Positions 1-7,431 of a stretch of 9,627 nucleotides of DNA are shown here, in pieces. Source of the DNA: an uncultured Clostridia bacterium (lineage in GTDB: Bacteria > Bacillota > Clostridia > UBA1381); contig CAJONM010000043.1 in NCBI GenBank assembly GCA_905235885.1, positions 1 to 9,627 on the forward strand, in the 5' to 3' direction. Below the pieces are notes generated by a model, which saw only the letters and a program-made list of their open reading frames with translations, had not been told where the DNA came from and ran no database searches. Every line of letters starts with the position of its first letter. Positions within the stretch are counted from its first letter, which is position 1. A program made the translations under genes and the position numbers.

Positions 1-537
1 ATATTGCGTTTTATCAAGGTTTGCGAAGCGTTCCGCATTCTTCATAAGATTGTGCGAGTGATGGCAGGTCGATTTCCATAAAAGATAATTTTCCGGGAAT
101 GCAAAATCATCCGTATTCCCGACAACGCGGCAGTATTCAATGCCGCAGGCAGGAAGCATATTCACGATGTCCTGACTATATGAGCCGTTGGGATAGCTCA
201 TGCCGCGTACTGGGTAACCGCACGCCGCTTCAAGATCTTTTCTGTCCACTATTATCTGTATCGCAACCTGAGTCAAGGGGCAGCGCTCTATGGTCGGGTG
301 ATAGACCGTATGGCAGCTTACCTCATGTCCTGAATACAGATCGCGTATCTCCTCGTGCTGTATCCGCTTATCGTTCTCGCTGTGGGTCAAACCCGAATTA
401 AGATGGAATGTGCCCTTGATCCCGTATTTGTTAAATATCTCCACAAGCTGACGGTCAAAGATCTGTCCGTCGTCGTAGCTCATCGTAAGCACCTTGTGCT
501 TGCCGCCTGGAAAACAGGTGTAAATAGCTCTTTTCAT
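1..537 (-). CDS. Polysaccharide deacetylase family protein (NodB homology), C-terminus outside window
   Basis: This reading frame was translated directly from the minus strand. It is open to the window edge, giving 179 residues from the ATG at 537-535. NodB motifs are visible. Motif 1 is TMSYDDG at residues 18-24, with the Asp22-Asp23 pair (catalytic base and metal ligand). Motif 2 is GHEVSCHTVYHP, with metal ligands His76 and His80. Arg111 in RGMSYPNG corresponds to motif 3. The family hydrolyses N- or O-acetyl groups from carbohydrates such as peptidoglycan, chitin or exopolysaccharide; the substrate here cannot be told. No signal peptide is seen at the N-terminus, so a cytoplasmic location or an unusual substrate is possible. 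The start is supported by an AGAGGAG ribosome binding site about 5 nt upstream, between the stop of the phosphoesterase gene and this ATG (14-nt gap), so the two are very probably one operon. The family call is firm; the specific function is unknown. Confidence 0.85.
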   Translation of the reverse strand, partial: MKRAIYTCFPGGKHKVLTMSYDDGQIFDRQLVEIFNKYGIKGTFHLNSGLTHSENDKRIQHEEIRDLYSGHEVSCHTVYHPTIERCPLTQVAIQIIVDRKDLEAACGYPVRGMSYPNGSYSQDIVNMLPACGIEYCRVVGNTDDFAFPENYLLWKSTCHHSHNLMKNAERFANLDKTQY

Positions 538-551
538 TTTCTTTCTCCTCT

Positions 552-1391
552 TCAGCTTTGCGCTTTTAATATTATTACCGTCACTTCCGGACGATTAAAA
601 AACCGTGGTATGATCATCGTATTGCCGGTGCCGCGATTGACTATCATATGCGTATCGTGATGCCTGTAATGTCCGCCCGTATACTTGGGGAACAAGAGGG
701 GCGAATTTCCGCTCCAGCTTGATTTCGGCGTGCATATGCCTACGCCGTTGGGCAGGCGCATCTGTCCGCCGTGCATATGTCCGGATAATATGAGGTCAAA
801 TCCCTTGCGTTTAAGAAGCCCCATATTGTTTGCACGGTGAAAGAGAAGGATATGATAATTGTCGGGCATTGCTATCTTTGAAGCCGACGCCAATATTTTA
901 TCGGAAGTCCTTTCGCCGTCATGAGAAAACGGATCGTCTATGCCGCTGAGGGTAATGTCCGCGCCGTTTTTCGAGAGCGTTATGCTTTCGTCGTGGAGCG
1001 TTCTAACGCCGGTAAGATCAAGGTCGTGCTGAAACTGCCGATAATCCGATCGCCGCACATCATGATTGCCCGTAACGGCGTATGTCGGAGCAATGTCGCA
1101 CAGGCGGCGCGCAAATGTTATGCCCGGCTCGTATGTGCCTCTGTCGTGTACCAGATCTCCGGTCGATACGATAATATCGGGGGCTTCGCCTCGAATTTCA
1201 TCCGTCATTCCGGGAATGACCGAGGCATGTATATCCGATACCTGAACTATGCGAAATCCGTCAAAAGCTTTGGGGATCTTGGGCGAGGATATTACATAAT
1301 GTGTTGTTTCGAGCCTGTCATCAAGCCCTTTTGCGGCAACGAGTACGGCGCCGACGATCGCTGCGCCTTTTAATGCCTTTGAAATCTTCAT
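552..1391 (-). CDS. YkuE-like metallophosphoesterase, membrane-anchored
   Basis: A 279-residue protein of the calcineurin-like metallophosphoesterase superfamily, close in length to Bacillus YkuE-type proteins. A hydrophobic segment at about residues 8-22 suggests an N-terminal membrane anchor or uncleaved signal. The dinuclear metal site is visible: Asp53 and His55 in VSDIH, Asp79 in TGDLVHD, Asn109-His110-Asp111 in TGNHD, His185 in LLFHR, and His205/His207 in SGHMHGG. Members hydrolyse phosphomono- or diesters; YkuE-like proteins are linked to envelope phospholipid or lipid-linked substrates, but the substrate here is not readable. The frame can be extended to an upstream ATG at 1439. I chose the ATG at 1391-1389 because it has a GGAGGT ribosome binding site exactly 6 nt upstream and begins with the expected MKISKALK-type membrane lead. 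It is first in a two-gene operon with the deacetylase. Confidence 0.9.
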   Translation of the reverse strand: MKISKALKGAAIVGAVLVAAKGLDDRLETTHYVISSPKIPKAFDGFRIVQVSDIHASVIPGMTDEIRGEAPDIIVSTGDLVHDRGTYEPGITFARRLCDIAPTYAVTGNHDVRRSDYRQFQHDLDLTGVRTLHDESITLSKNGADITLSGIDDPFSHDGERTSDKILASASKIAMPDNYHILLFHRANNMGLLKRKGFDLILSGHMHGGQMRLPNGVGICTPKSSWSGNSPLLFPKYTGGHYRHHDTHMIVNRGTGNTMIIPRFFNRPEVTVIILKAQS

Positions 1392-1461
1392 ACAACTACC
1401 TCCGTATCGTATTATGCCAAAAATACACAGTCGCCGCACCGCGCCGACCGCGTCAACCGAT

Positions 1462-1490
1462 ATTATATATCACATTCGACAAAAAATCAA
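1462..1490 (-). promoter_or_regulatory. Sigma-A-type promoter for the phosphoesterase/deacetylase operon
   Basis: Read on the minus strand, a TTGATT -35 (1490-1485) and a perfect TATAAT -10 (1467-1462) are separated by 17 bp. The implied transcript starts near 1455 and has a leader of about 64 nt before the ATG at 1391. The leader opens with a GC-rich patch of GCGG/GGCG repeats, which could fold weakly but matches no riboswitch I know. Confidence 0.65.
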
Positions 1491-1512
1491 TAACTTTCAT
1501 GACCAAAACAGA

Positions 1513-1527
1513 AATTTTTTGAAAATT
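1513..1527. promoter_or_regulatory. CodY-box-like operator upstream of leuC
   Basis: The 15-mer AATTTTTTGAAAATT matches the CodY consensus AATTTTCWGAAAATT at 14 of 15 positions, with T in place of C at position 7. CodY is the GTP- and branched-chain-amino-acid-responsive repressor of low-G+C Gram-positives, and ilv-leu genes are classical targets. The box lies 22 bp upstream of the leuC -35 and 22 bp upstream of the -35 of the divergent operon, so it could act on either promoter. The region is AT-rich, which raises the chance-match rate. The context (leucine genes) is what makes it credible. Confidence 0.6.
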
Positions 1528-1549
1528 ATCGAGAAAAAACAAAAAACTG

Positions 1550-1578
1550 TTTACTTAATTAAATAAATGTGATATAAT
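1550..1578 (+). promoter_or_regulatory. Extended -10 sigma-A promoter for leuC operon
   Basis: TTTACT (1550-1555) and a perfect TATAAT (1573-1578) are separated by 17 bp, with a TGA immediately before the -10 giving an extended -10 (TGn). A-rich DNA at 1531-1547 could serve as an UP element. Transcription would begin near 1585, leaving a leader of only about 30 nt, too short for a T-box or leucine attenuator. Control is therefore probably at initiation. Confidence 0.75.
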
Positions 1579-1616
1579 CAGACTCACTATAGGTTTTTTG
1601 AAAGGGTGGATTTTTT

Positions 1617-2885
1617 ATGGGAATGACAATGACGCAAAAAATTCTTGCAGCGTCAGCCGGATTGGATTCTGTTAATGCCGGAGACTTGATAATGGCGAAA
1701 TTAAGCTTGGTGCTGGGCAACGATATTACCGCCCCGGTGGGCATCCGTGAATTTAAAAAGCTGGGAGTTGACGATGTTTTTGACAAGTCAAAGATCGCGC
1801 TCGTACCGGATCATTTTACCCCTAACAAGGATATAAAGTCCGCAGAGCAGGCGAAGGTAGTAAGAGATTTTGCAAATGAGCTTGATATAGTAAACTATTT
1901 TGAGGTCGGAGAGGTAGGCATTGAGCATGCTCTTCTTCCCGAAAAGGGGCTTGTTATCGCCGGTGATGTAGTGATCGGCGCGGACTCGCATACCTGTACA
2001 TATGGTGCGCTGGGCGCGTTCTCAACGGGTGTCGGTTCTACCGATATGGCGGCAGGCATGGCTACAGGCAAAGGGTGGTTTAAGGTGCCGGAGGCGATCA
2101 AATTCAATCTCACAGGCAAGCTCAGACCGTATGTCAGCGGCAAGGATCTGATACTGCATATAATCGGTATGATCGGCGTTGACGGTGCTTTATATAAATC
2201 AATGGAATTTACCGGCGAGGGTATGCACTCCCTTACCATGGACGATAGATTTACGATCGCGAATATGGCGATAGAGGCAGGGGCGAAGAACGGTATATTT
2301 GAGGTCGATGATCTTACGCGCGAATATATGAAAGCGCATTCGGACAGGTCGTATACGGAGTTTACGGCAGATGAGGACGCGATATACGCGCAGGTGATAG
2401 ATATAGATCTTGATGCTGTTCCGCATACGGTAGCGTTTCCGCATCTTCCCGAAAATGCGAGAACACCCGATAATTGGGGCAATGTAGCAATAGATCAGGT
2501 CGTGATCGGATCATGCACCAACGGCAGACTGAGCGATCTTCAGAGAGCTGCCGCGATATTGAAGGGCAAGTGCGTTAAAAAGGGCATAAGAGCGATCATA
2601 TTCCCGGCAACGCAGAAAATATATCTTGAGGCGCTAAAGGACGGAACGCTTTCCACACTTGTAGAGGCAGGCTGTGTAATATCGGCTCCGACCTGCGGCC
2701 CGTGCCTTGGTGGACATATGGGTATCCTTGCCGCCGGCGAAAGATGTGTTTCTACTACTAACAGAAACTTCCTCGGCCGCATGGGTCATGTGGAAAGCGA
2801 GGTCTATCTTGCAAGCCCGGAGGTTGCGGCTGCAAGCGCGATCATGGGAAAGATAGCGGCTCCGGAAGAAGTAATGGGTAATTGA
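1617..2885 (+). CDS. leuC: 3-isopropylmalate dehydratase, large subunit
   Basis: Large subunit of isopropylmalate isomerase, which with LeuD converts 2-isopropylmalate to 3-isopropylmalate in leucine synthesis in the cytoplasm. At 422 residues it belongs to the shorter aconitase-like subfamily common in Clostridia and Archaea, rather than the roughly 465-residue enterobacterial form. The three [4Fe-4S] ligands are visible as Cys300 (IGSCTNG), Cys360 and Cys363 (APTCGPCLGG). The substrate-site stretch ADSHTCTYGALGAFSTGVGS is also present. The ATG at 1617 follows an AAGGGTGG ribosome binding site with 6 nt spacing and gives the family's usual MGMTMTQKILA opening. First gene of leuCDB-lon-ysxC, 17 nt before leuD. 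The same subfamily contains homoaconitase and citramalate-pathway isomerases, so activity on citramalate (isoleucine route) is possible. The neighbouring leuB supports the leucine role. Confidence 0.96.
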   Translation: MGMTMTQKILAASAGLDSVNAGDLIMAKLSLVLGNDITAPVGIREFKKLGVDDVFDKSKIALVPDHFTPNKDIKSAEQAKVVRDFANELDIVNYFEVGEVGIEHALLPEKGLVIAGDVVIGADSHTCTYGALGAFSTGVGSTDMAAGMATGKGWFKVPEAIKFNLTGKLRPYVSGKDLILHIIGMIGVDGALYKSMEFTGEGMHSLTMDDRFTIANMAIEAGAKNGIFEVDDLTREYMKAHSDRSYTEFTADEDAIYAQVIDIDLDAVPHTVAFPHLPENARTPDNWGNVAIDQVVIGSCTNGRLSDLQRAAAILKGKCVKKGIRAIIFPATQKIYLEALKDGTLSTLVEAGCVISAPTCGPCLGGHMGILAAGERCVSTTNRNFLGRMGHVESEVYLASPEVAAASAIMGKIAAPEEVMGN

Positions 2886-2902
2886 CGAGAGGAGATTTTA
2901 AA

Positions 2903-3394
2903 ATGAATGCAAAGGGTACGGTCATAAAGTACGGTGACAATATAGATACGGATGTTATAATCCCGGCGAGGTATCTCAATACATCTCTGCCCGAAGAACT
3001 GGCACAGCATTGTATGGAGGACATAGACAAGGATTTTGTAAATAAGGTAAGACCCGGAGATATAATGGTGGGCGGTGCGAATTTTGGCTGCGGCTCATCG
3101 AGAGAACATGCGCCGATCGCAATAAAGGCGAGCGGCATATCATGCGTTATAGCTCAAAGTTTCGCGCGGATATTCTTCAGAAATTCGCTCAATATCGGCT
3201 TGCCGATCCTTGAATGCAAGGAGGCGGCGGAGGACATATCCGGCGGCGACACCGTTTCGATAGATTTTGATACGGGCGTTATCACAAACGAAACGAGGAA
3301 CAGGACATATCAGGCAACGGCGTTTCCGCCGTTCATGCAGGAGCTTATAAACTCCGGCGGACTGGTAAAATACATCGAGGAGGGGAAAATGTAA
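2903..3394 (+). CDS. leuD: 3-isopropylmalate dehydratase, small subunit
   Basis: Swivelling-domain subunit that completes the isopropylmalate isomerase with LeuC. It has 163 residues, the short form that pairs with 420-residue LeuC proteins. Recognisable stretches are the N-terminal GDNIDTDVIIPARYL, the central GGANFGCGSSREHAPIAIKASG (substrate-recognition and SSREH region) and FFRNSLNIGLPILE. An in-frame TTG at 2882 would add seven residues, but it overlaps the leuC stop. The ATG at 2903 has an AGAGGAGA ribosome binding site centred about 10 nt upstream and gives the expected MNAKGTVIKYG start. It overlaps the next gene by 1 nt (TAATG), indicating translational coupling to leuB. Confidence 0.96.
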   Translation: MNAKGTVIKYGDNIDTDVIIPARYLNTSLPEELAQHCMEDIDKDFVNKVRPGDIMVGGANFGCGSSREHAPIAIKASGISCVIAQSFARIFFRNSLNIGLPILECKEAAEDISGGDTVSIDFDTGVITNETRNRTYQATAFPPFMQELINSGGLVKYIEEGKM

Positions 3395-4455
3395 TGGCAG
3401 AATTTAATATAGCCCTTATAAAGGGCGACGGAATAGGACCGGAGATAGTAAACGGCGCGGTAACGGTGCTTGATAAGGTCGCGGAAAGATACGGACATAA
3501 ATTCAATTACACAAATGTGCTTATGGGCGGCTGTGCGATCGACGCCACAGGCGAGCCGCTGCCGCAGGAGACGATAGATATTTGCAAAAAGTCCGACAGC
3601 GTGCTTCTGGGTGCGGTAGGCGGCCCGAAATGGGATAACTGCCCTGCAAGACCGGAAAAAGGCTTGCTGGGAATAAGAAAGGCGCTTGGTCTGTATTCCA
3701 ATCTCCGTCCGTCCATATTGAAGCCGCAGCTTAAAGACGCGTCGCCGTTAAAGGACGAAAAGCTCAAAAACGGACTTAATGTAATGGTGGTGCGCGAGCT
3801 TACGGGCGGCATCTATTTCGGTGAACGCAAAACAGCAGAGGACGGCTCATGGGCGAGCGATGAGGAACGCTACAGCGTAGAGGAGATAGAGCGCATAGGC
3901 AAGATAGCGTTTGAAACGGCTATGCTCCGCGATAAGCGCGTCGTATCGGTTGATAAGGCAAATGTGCTTGACTCATCAAAGCTCTGGAGAAAAACGATGA
4001 TCGAGCTTTCAAAGTCATATCCTGAGGTCGAGCTTACGCATATGTATGTCGATAACGCGGCCATGCAGCTTGCCATAAATCCGGCGCAGTTCGATGTTAT
4101 AGTAACATCAAATATATTCGGCGATATTTTGTCGGATCTGTCGTCGGCTATAGCAGGCTCTATAGGTATGCTTCCGTCCGCATCACTGGGCGCGACAAAA
4201 TGCGGAATGTACGAGCCGATACACGGCTCCGCACCGGATATAGCCGGCATGGATAAGGCAAACCCGATAGCAACGATAATATCGGCGGCTATGATGCTGG
4301 AGATGTCGTTCGGGCTGGTTCGTGAGGCGAAGGCGATAAATGACGCTGTAGACAAGGTGCTTGACGAGAATTACAGAACACCCGATATATACAGCGACGG
4401 TACGAAGAAGGTCGGCTGCAAGGAAATGGCAAAGCTTATAGCCGAGAACATATAA
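3394..4455 (+). CDS. leuB: 3-isopropylmalate dehydrogenase
   Basis: NAD-dependent oxidative decarboxylation of 3-isopropylmalate to 2-oxoisocaproate, the keto acid that is transaminated to leucine. At 353 residues it is full length for the isocitrate/isopropylmalate dehydrogenase family. Visible motifs are KGDGIGPEI (N-terminus), LLGAVGGPKWD, RELTGGIYFGE (Arg134 and catalytic Tyr141), VDKANVLD (catalytic Lys188), DNAAMQLAINP with the following IFGDILSDLSSAI (metal-binding Asp residues), and the NAD-binding region EPIHGSAPDIAGMDKANPIA. The HGSAPDIAG signature with the surrounding leu genes argues for LeuB rather than isocitrate or tartrate dehydrogenase. A GAGGAGGGG ribosome binding site inside the end of leuD precedes the ATG by 8 nt. 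Confidence 0.97.
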   Translation: MAEFNIALIKGDGIGPEIVNGAVTVLDKVAERYGHKFNYTNVLMGGCAIDATGEPLPQETIDICKKSDSVLLGAVGGPKWDNCPARPEKGLLGIRKALGLYSNLRPSILKPQLKDASPLKDEKLKNGLNVMVVRELTGGIYFGERKTAEDGSWASDEERYSVEEIERIGKIAFETAMLRDKRVVSVDKANVLDSSKLWRKTMIELSKSYPEVELTHMYVDNAAMQLAINPAQFDVIVTSNIFGDILSDLSSAIAGSIGMLPSASLGATKCGMYEPIHGSAPDIAGMDKANPIATIISAAMMLEMSFGLVREAKAINDAVDKVLDENYRTPDIYSDGTKKVGCKEMAKLIAENI

Positions 4456-4469
4456 ATGGAGTGATTTCT

Positions 4470-6788
4470 TTGAGTAATACTACACATACGCTGCCGACAG
4501 TAGCGATGCGAGGACTTGTCGTGTTCCCGTATATGCAGCTCAATTTTGATGTTGCGAGGGAGTCATCGATCAAGGCGATAGAGGAGGCAGCGCAAAATCA
4601 TAAGTCGCAGGTATTTCTCCTGACGCAAAAAAATCCCGATACGGAAAATCCGAAAACAACGGATCTGTATGAGGTCGGCACGATCGCTGTAATAAAGCAG
4701 GTCATGCGACTGCCGGGCAATATAGTGCGGCTGATCGTTCAGGGAATGGCAAGAGGAGTTGTAAATTCATTTGAAAAGGCAGATCCGTTTTTTATGTGCG
4801 ACATTACGCAAATAGACGAGACATATTCGGAGCTTTCAAATGTTGAGGAGGCGTATTGCAGAGTTATAAAGAAAAAGCTTGAGGAATATTTCTCTGTAAG
4901 CTCGAAGATGCAGCCCGATAAATATTTTCGGGTCATGTCGATATGTCATTTAGGGCAGCTTTGCGATACCGTAGCGGCGATAGTTGAATTTGATCAGGAT
5001 GTAAGGCAGCGACTGCTCGACGAGCTTGATTTCAAAAAGCGCGCCGAAGAGCTGATACTGCAAATGAACAGAATTATTGATGTAACGCAGATAGAGCAGA
5101 CAATAATCCAAAAAACGCGCGATAGGATAAATGAAGGACAGCATGAGTATTTTCTGCGCGAACAGCTCCGCGTAATACAAGACGAGCTTGGCGACAAGGA
5201 CGGAGTAGGCGAGGATGCGGCTCTGTTCAGAGAGAAGATAAAAAAGCTGGGCTTGGGCAAAAAGAATGCGGAAAAACTGGGCAAGGATGTAGACAGGTTT
5301 GAAAGAATGCCGGCGACAAGCCCTGAGAGTGCGCTTTTGCGGACATATCTTGAGACTGCCCTCGATCTGCCGTGGGCAAAACCGAAAAAGGAAAAAATAG
5401 ACATATCCGCGGCGCGGGATATTCTTGAAGAGGATCATTACGGGCTTGAGAAGGTCAAGGAACGCATACTTGAGTTTTTGGCTGTGCGGAAAATGACGGG
5501 CGGCAAAAATTCAACGGTGCTGTGCCTTGAGGGGCCACCCGGAGTGGGAAAAACATCTGTGGCGAAATCAGTAGCGAGGGCGCTCGGCAGAAAGTTTGTG
5601 CGTGTTTCCTTGGGCGGAATACATGACGAGGCTGATATACGCGGTCATCGCAAAACATACATAGGCGCGATGGAGGGCAGGATAATGGCCGCCATGCGCG
5701 ACGCGAAGGTGAGAAACCCCGTAATGCTTCTGGACGAGATAGATAAAATGGGGATCGACTATAAAGGCGATCCGTCGGCGGCACTTTTGGAGGTGCTTGA
5801 TAATGAACAGAACAACGCATTCCGCGATCATTATATCGAGCTTGATTTTGACCTGTCGGATGTGCTGTTTATAACGACGGCAAACACTCTTGATCAGATA
5901 GCAGCTCCGCTTCTTGACAGAATGGAGATAATCCGCCTGTCGGGATATACCGCAAATGAGAAATTCCATATCGCCAAGGATTACCTTATAAAAAAGGCTA
6001 TGGACAAAACGGGGATAACCACCGATAAGCTGCATCTGACCGACGCGGCTGTGCAGAAGATCATCGACAGCTATACGCGCGAAGCAGGCGTAAGAAAGCT
6101 TGAGCAGACGATAGAAACTCTTTGCAGAAAGGCTGCAAAGGAGCTTCTTGAAACGGGCGCGGAGACTGTGACGATAGACGCGGAAAATATGCACGATTAC
6201 TTAGGTAAGGAGAAATTCCGTTTTGATGAAATGAATGAAGCGGATGAAGTCGGCATAGCGCGCGGTCTCGCATGGACGAGTGTCGGAGGTGAAACGCTTG
6301 CGATAGAGGCGAATGTCATGGAGGGCAGCGGAAAGGTGAAGCTTACCGGCAAGCTCGGAGATGTTATGCAGGAGAGCGCCATGGCGGCGATAAGTTATAT
6401 ACGCGGTGCGGCGGATCGTCTGCATATAGACAATACATTCCATGAAAACAAGGATATACATATTCATGTCCCGGAGGGCGCTGTGCCGAAGGACGGGCCG
6501 TCCGCAGGCATAACCATGGCAACGGCGGTCATATCATCGCTTACAAAACGCCCCGTACGGCGCGATGTCGCGATGACAGGCGAGATAACATTAAGAGGCA
6601 GAGTGCTGCCCATAGGCGGACTGAAAGAAAAGTCCATGGCAGCATACAGAGCCGGTATCAAGACGGTAATAATCCCGGAGGAGAATACTCCTGATATTGA
6701 TGAAATACCGGCGGAAATACGCGAGGACATCAAGTTTATACCGGTATCGGATATGGACAGTGTAATAAATACCGCGCTGAAGGAGTGA
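4470..6788 (+). CDS. lon: ATP-dependent endopeptidase La (Lon protease)
   Basis: Cytoplasmic AAA+ serine protease that unfolds and degrades misfolded and selected regulatory proteins as a hexamer. It has 772 residues, normal for bacterial LonA. The N-terminal substrate-binding LON domain covers about residues 1-200, followed by a helical linker. The AAA+ module has Walker A GPPGVGKT (355-362) and Walker B VMLLDEID (Asp422, Glu423). The C-terminal protease domain carries the Ser678 (DGPSAG) and Lys721 (GGLKEK) dyad, 43 residues apart as in E. coli Lon. Two starts are possible. GTG at 4461 has no well-placed ribosome binding site. TTG at 4470 is preceded by TGGAGTG with about 6 nt spacing, so I prefer it. 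It starts 14 nt after leuB and has no visible promoter of its own, suggesting readthrough from the leu genes. No CIRCE or CtsR-like heat-shock operator was seen. Confidence 0.96.
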   Translation: MSNTTHTLPTVAMRGLVVFPYMQLNFDVARESSIKAIEEAAQNHKSQVFLLTQKNPDTENPKTTDLYEVGTIAVIKQVMRLPGNIVRLIVQGMARGVVNSFEKADPFFMCDITQIDETYSELSNVEEAYCRVIKKKLEEYFSVSSKMQPDKYFRVMSICHLGQLCDTVAAIVEFDQDVRQRLLDELDFKKRAEELILQMNRIIDVTQIEQTIIQKTRDRINEGQHEYFLREQLRVIQDELGDKDGVGEDAALFREKIKKLGLGKKNAEKLGKDVDRFERMPATSPESALLRTYLETALDLPWAKPKKEKIDISAARDILEEDHYGLEKVKERILEFLAVRKMTGGKNSTVLCLEGPPGVGKTSVAKSVARALGRKFVRVSLGGIHDEADIRGHRKTYIGAMEGRIMAAMRDAKVRNPVMLLDEIDKMGIDYKGDPSAALLEVLDNEQNNAFRDHYIELDFDLSDVLFITTANTLDQIAAPLLDRMEIIRLSGYTANEKFHIAKDYLIKKAMDKTGITTDKLHLTDAAVQKIIDSYTREAGVRKLEQTIETLCRKAAKELLETGAETVTIDAENMHDYLGKEKFRFDEMNEADEVGIARGLAWTSVGGETLAIEANVMEGSGKVKLTGKLGDVMQESAMAAISYIRGAADRLHIDNTFHENKDIHIHVPEGAVPKDGPSAGITMATAVISSLTKRPVRRDVAMTGEITLRGRVLPIGGLKEKSMAAYRAGIKTVIIPEENTPDIDEIPAEIREDIKFIPVSDMDSVINTALKE

Positions 6789-6795
6789 GAACAGG

Positions 6796-7422
6796 TTGAA
6801 TCCGAACATAAATTTTCATAATGCGACCTTTGAAAAATCAGCAACCGCAAAGGAGCATTATCCTAATAGCGGACTGCTCGAATTTGCTTTTGCAGGCAGG
6901 TCGAATGTCGGCAAATCGTCGCTTATAAACAAGATACTCAACCGCAAATCGCTTGCGAGAGTATCGGGAACACCCGGTAAAACGATAACGATCAATTTCT
7001 ATAATATTGATAACAAAATATATATGGTCGATCTGCCGGGATACGGCTATGCGAAGCGATCCAAGGAGGAGATAGCCAAGTGGGGCGGCATGATAGAGGA
7101 TTATCTTGCAAACCGCGAGACGCTTGTGCAGACGATACTCCTTGTTGACAGCCGCCATACGCCCACCGAGCAGGATAAGCAGATGGCGGATTGGATAAGA
7201 CATTATCACGATATGCTTATCGTCATCGCGACAAAGACCGACAAGCTCAAGAAACGGGAGATAGAGGGACGGCTTGAGGATATTGCCGCAACTCTGGAAC
7301 TGACCGAGGATGACATTCTCGTCCCGTTTTCGACCGCCGATGATGACGGAAAAATGACGGTCATAGATATGCTTGAAATGATGCGTGCCGGTGAGCTGGT
7401 ACCATACGACGAAAGACTGTAG
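6796..7422 (+). CDS. ysxC: Ribosome biogenesis GTPase YsxC/YihA (EngB)
   Basis: TRAFAC-class small GTPase needed for late assembly of the 50S ribosomal subunit. It has 208 residues, about the usual family length. G motifs are in order: G1 GRSNVGKS (34-41), the G2 threonine region in SGTPGKT (57-63), G3 DLPGYG (79-84), G4 TKTD (145-148, the family's usual TKxD form) and a G5-like FSTADD near residue 180. The start is a TTG at 6796. The AAGGAG ribosome binding site at 6780-6785 overlaps the last codons of lon, 10 nt upstream, so translation is probably coupled to lon. The lon-ysxC order is conserved in Bacillus and many Clostridia, which supports both calls. Confidence 0.95.
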   Translation: MNPNINFHNATFEKSATAKEHYPNSGLLEFAFAGRSNVGKSSLINKILNRKSLARVSGTPGKTITINFYNIDNKIYMVDLPGYGYAKRSKEEIAKWGGMIEDYLANRETLVQTILLVDSRHTPTEQDKQMADWIRHYHDMLIVIATKTDKLKKREIEGRLEDIAATLELTEDDILVPFSTADDDGKMTVIDMLEMMRAGELVPYDERL

Positions 7423-7431
7423 ACAAAATTG

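Noticed and set aside
921..1373. 150-codon plus-strand open frame
   Set aside because: It lies fully antisense to the phosphoesterase, which has every metal-binding motif; no recognisable domain and no ribosome binding site.
1392..1439. N-terminal extension of the phosphoesterase to the ATG at 1439
   Set aside because: The extra 16 residues cover the GGAGGT ribosome binding site of the internal ATG and lack family similarity; the promoter and leader fit the shorter form.
1433..1456. GC-rich GCGG/GGCG patch in the leader of the minus-strand operon as a riboswitch
   Set aside because: It shows no conserved riboswitch core and no terminator-type hairpin; probably only local composition.
1579..1616. 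T-box or leucine-rich leader peptide before leuC
   Set aside because: The leader after the promoter is only about 30 nt and holds no stem-loop or small open frame.
2882..2902. TTG start for leuD seven codons upstream
   Set aside because: It overlaps the leuC stop, includes the ribosome binding site, and is not seen at the N-terminus of typical LeuD.
4461..4469. GTG start for lon
   Set aside because: No ribosome binding site at a workable distance; the GTG itself overlaps the TGGAGTG site that serves the TTG at 4470.
4950..6467. Several long minus-strand open frames across lon
   Set aside because: All are antisense to the conserved Lon coding frame, overlap each other and show low-complexity Ser/Cys/Arg-rich translations typical of shadow frames.
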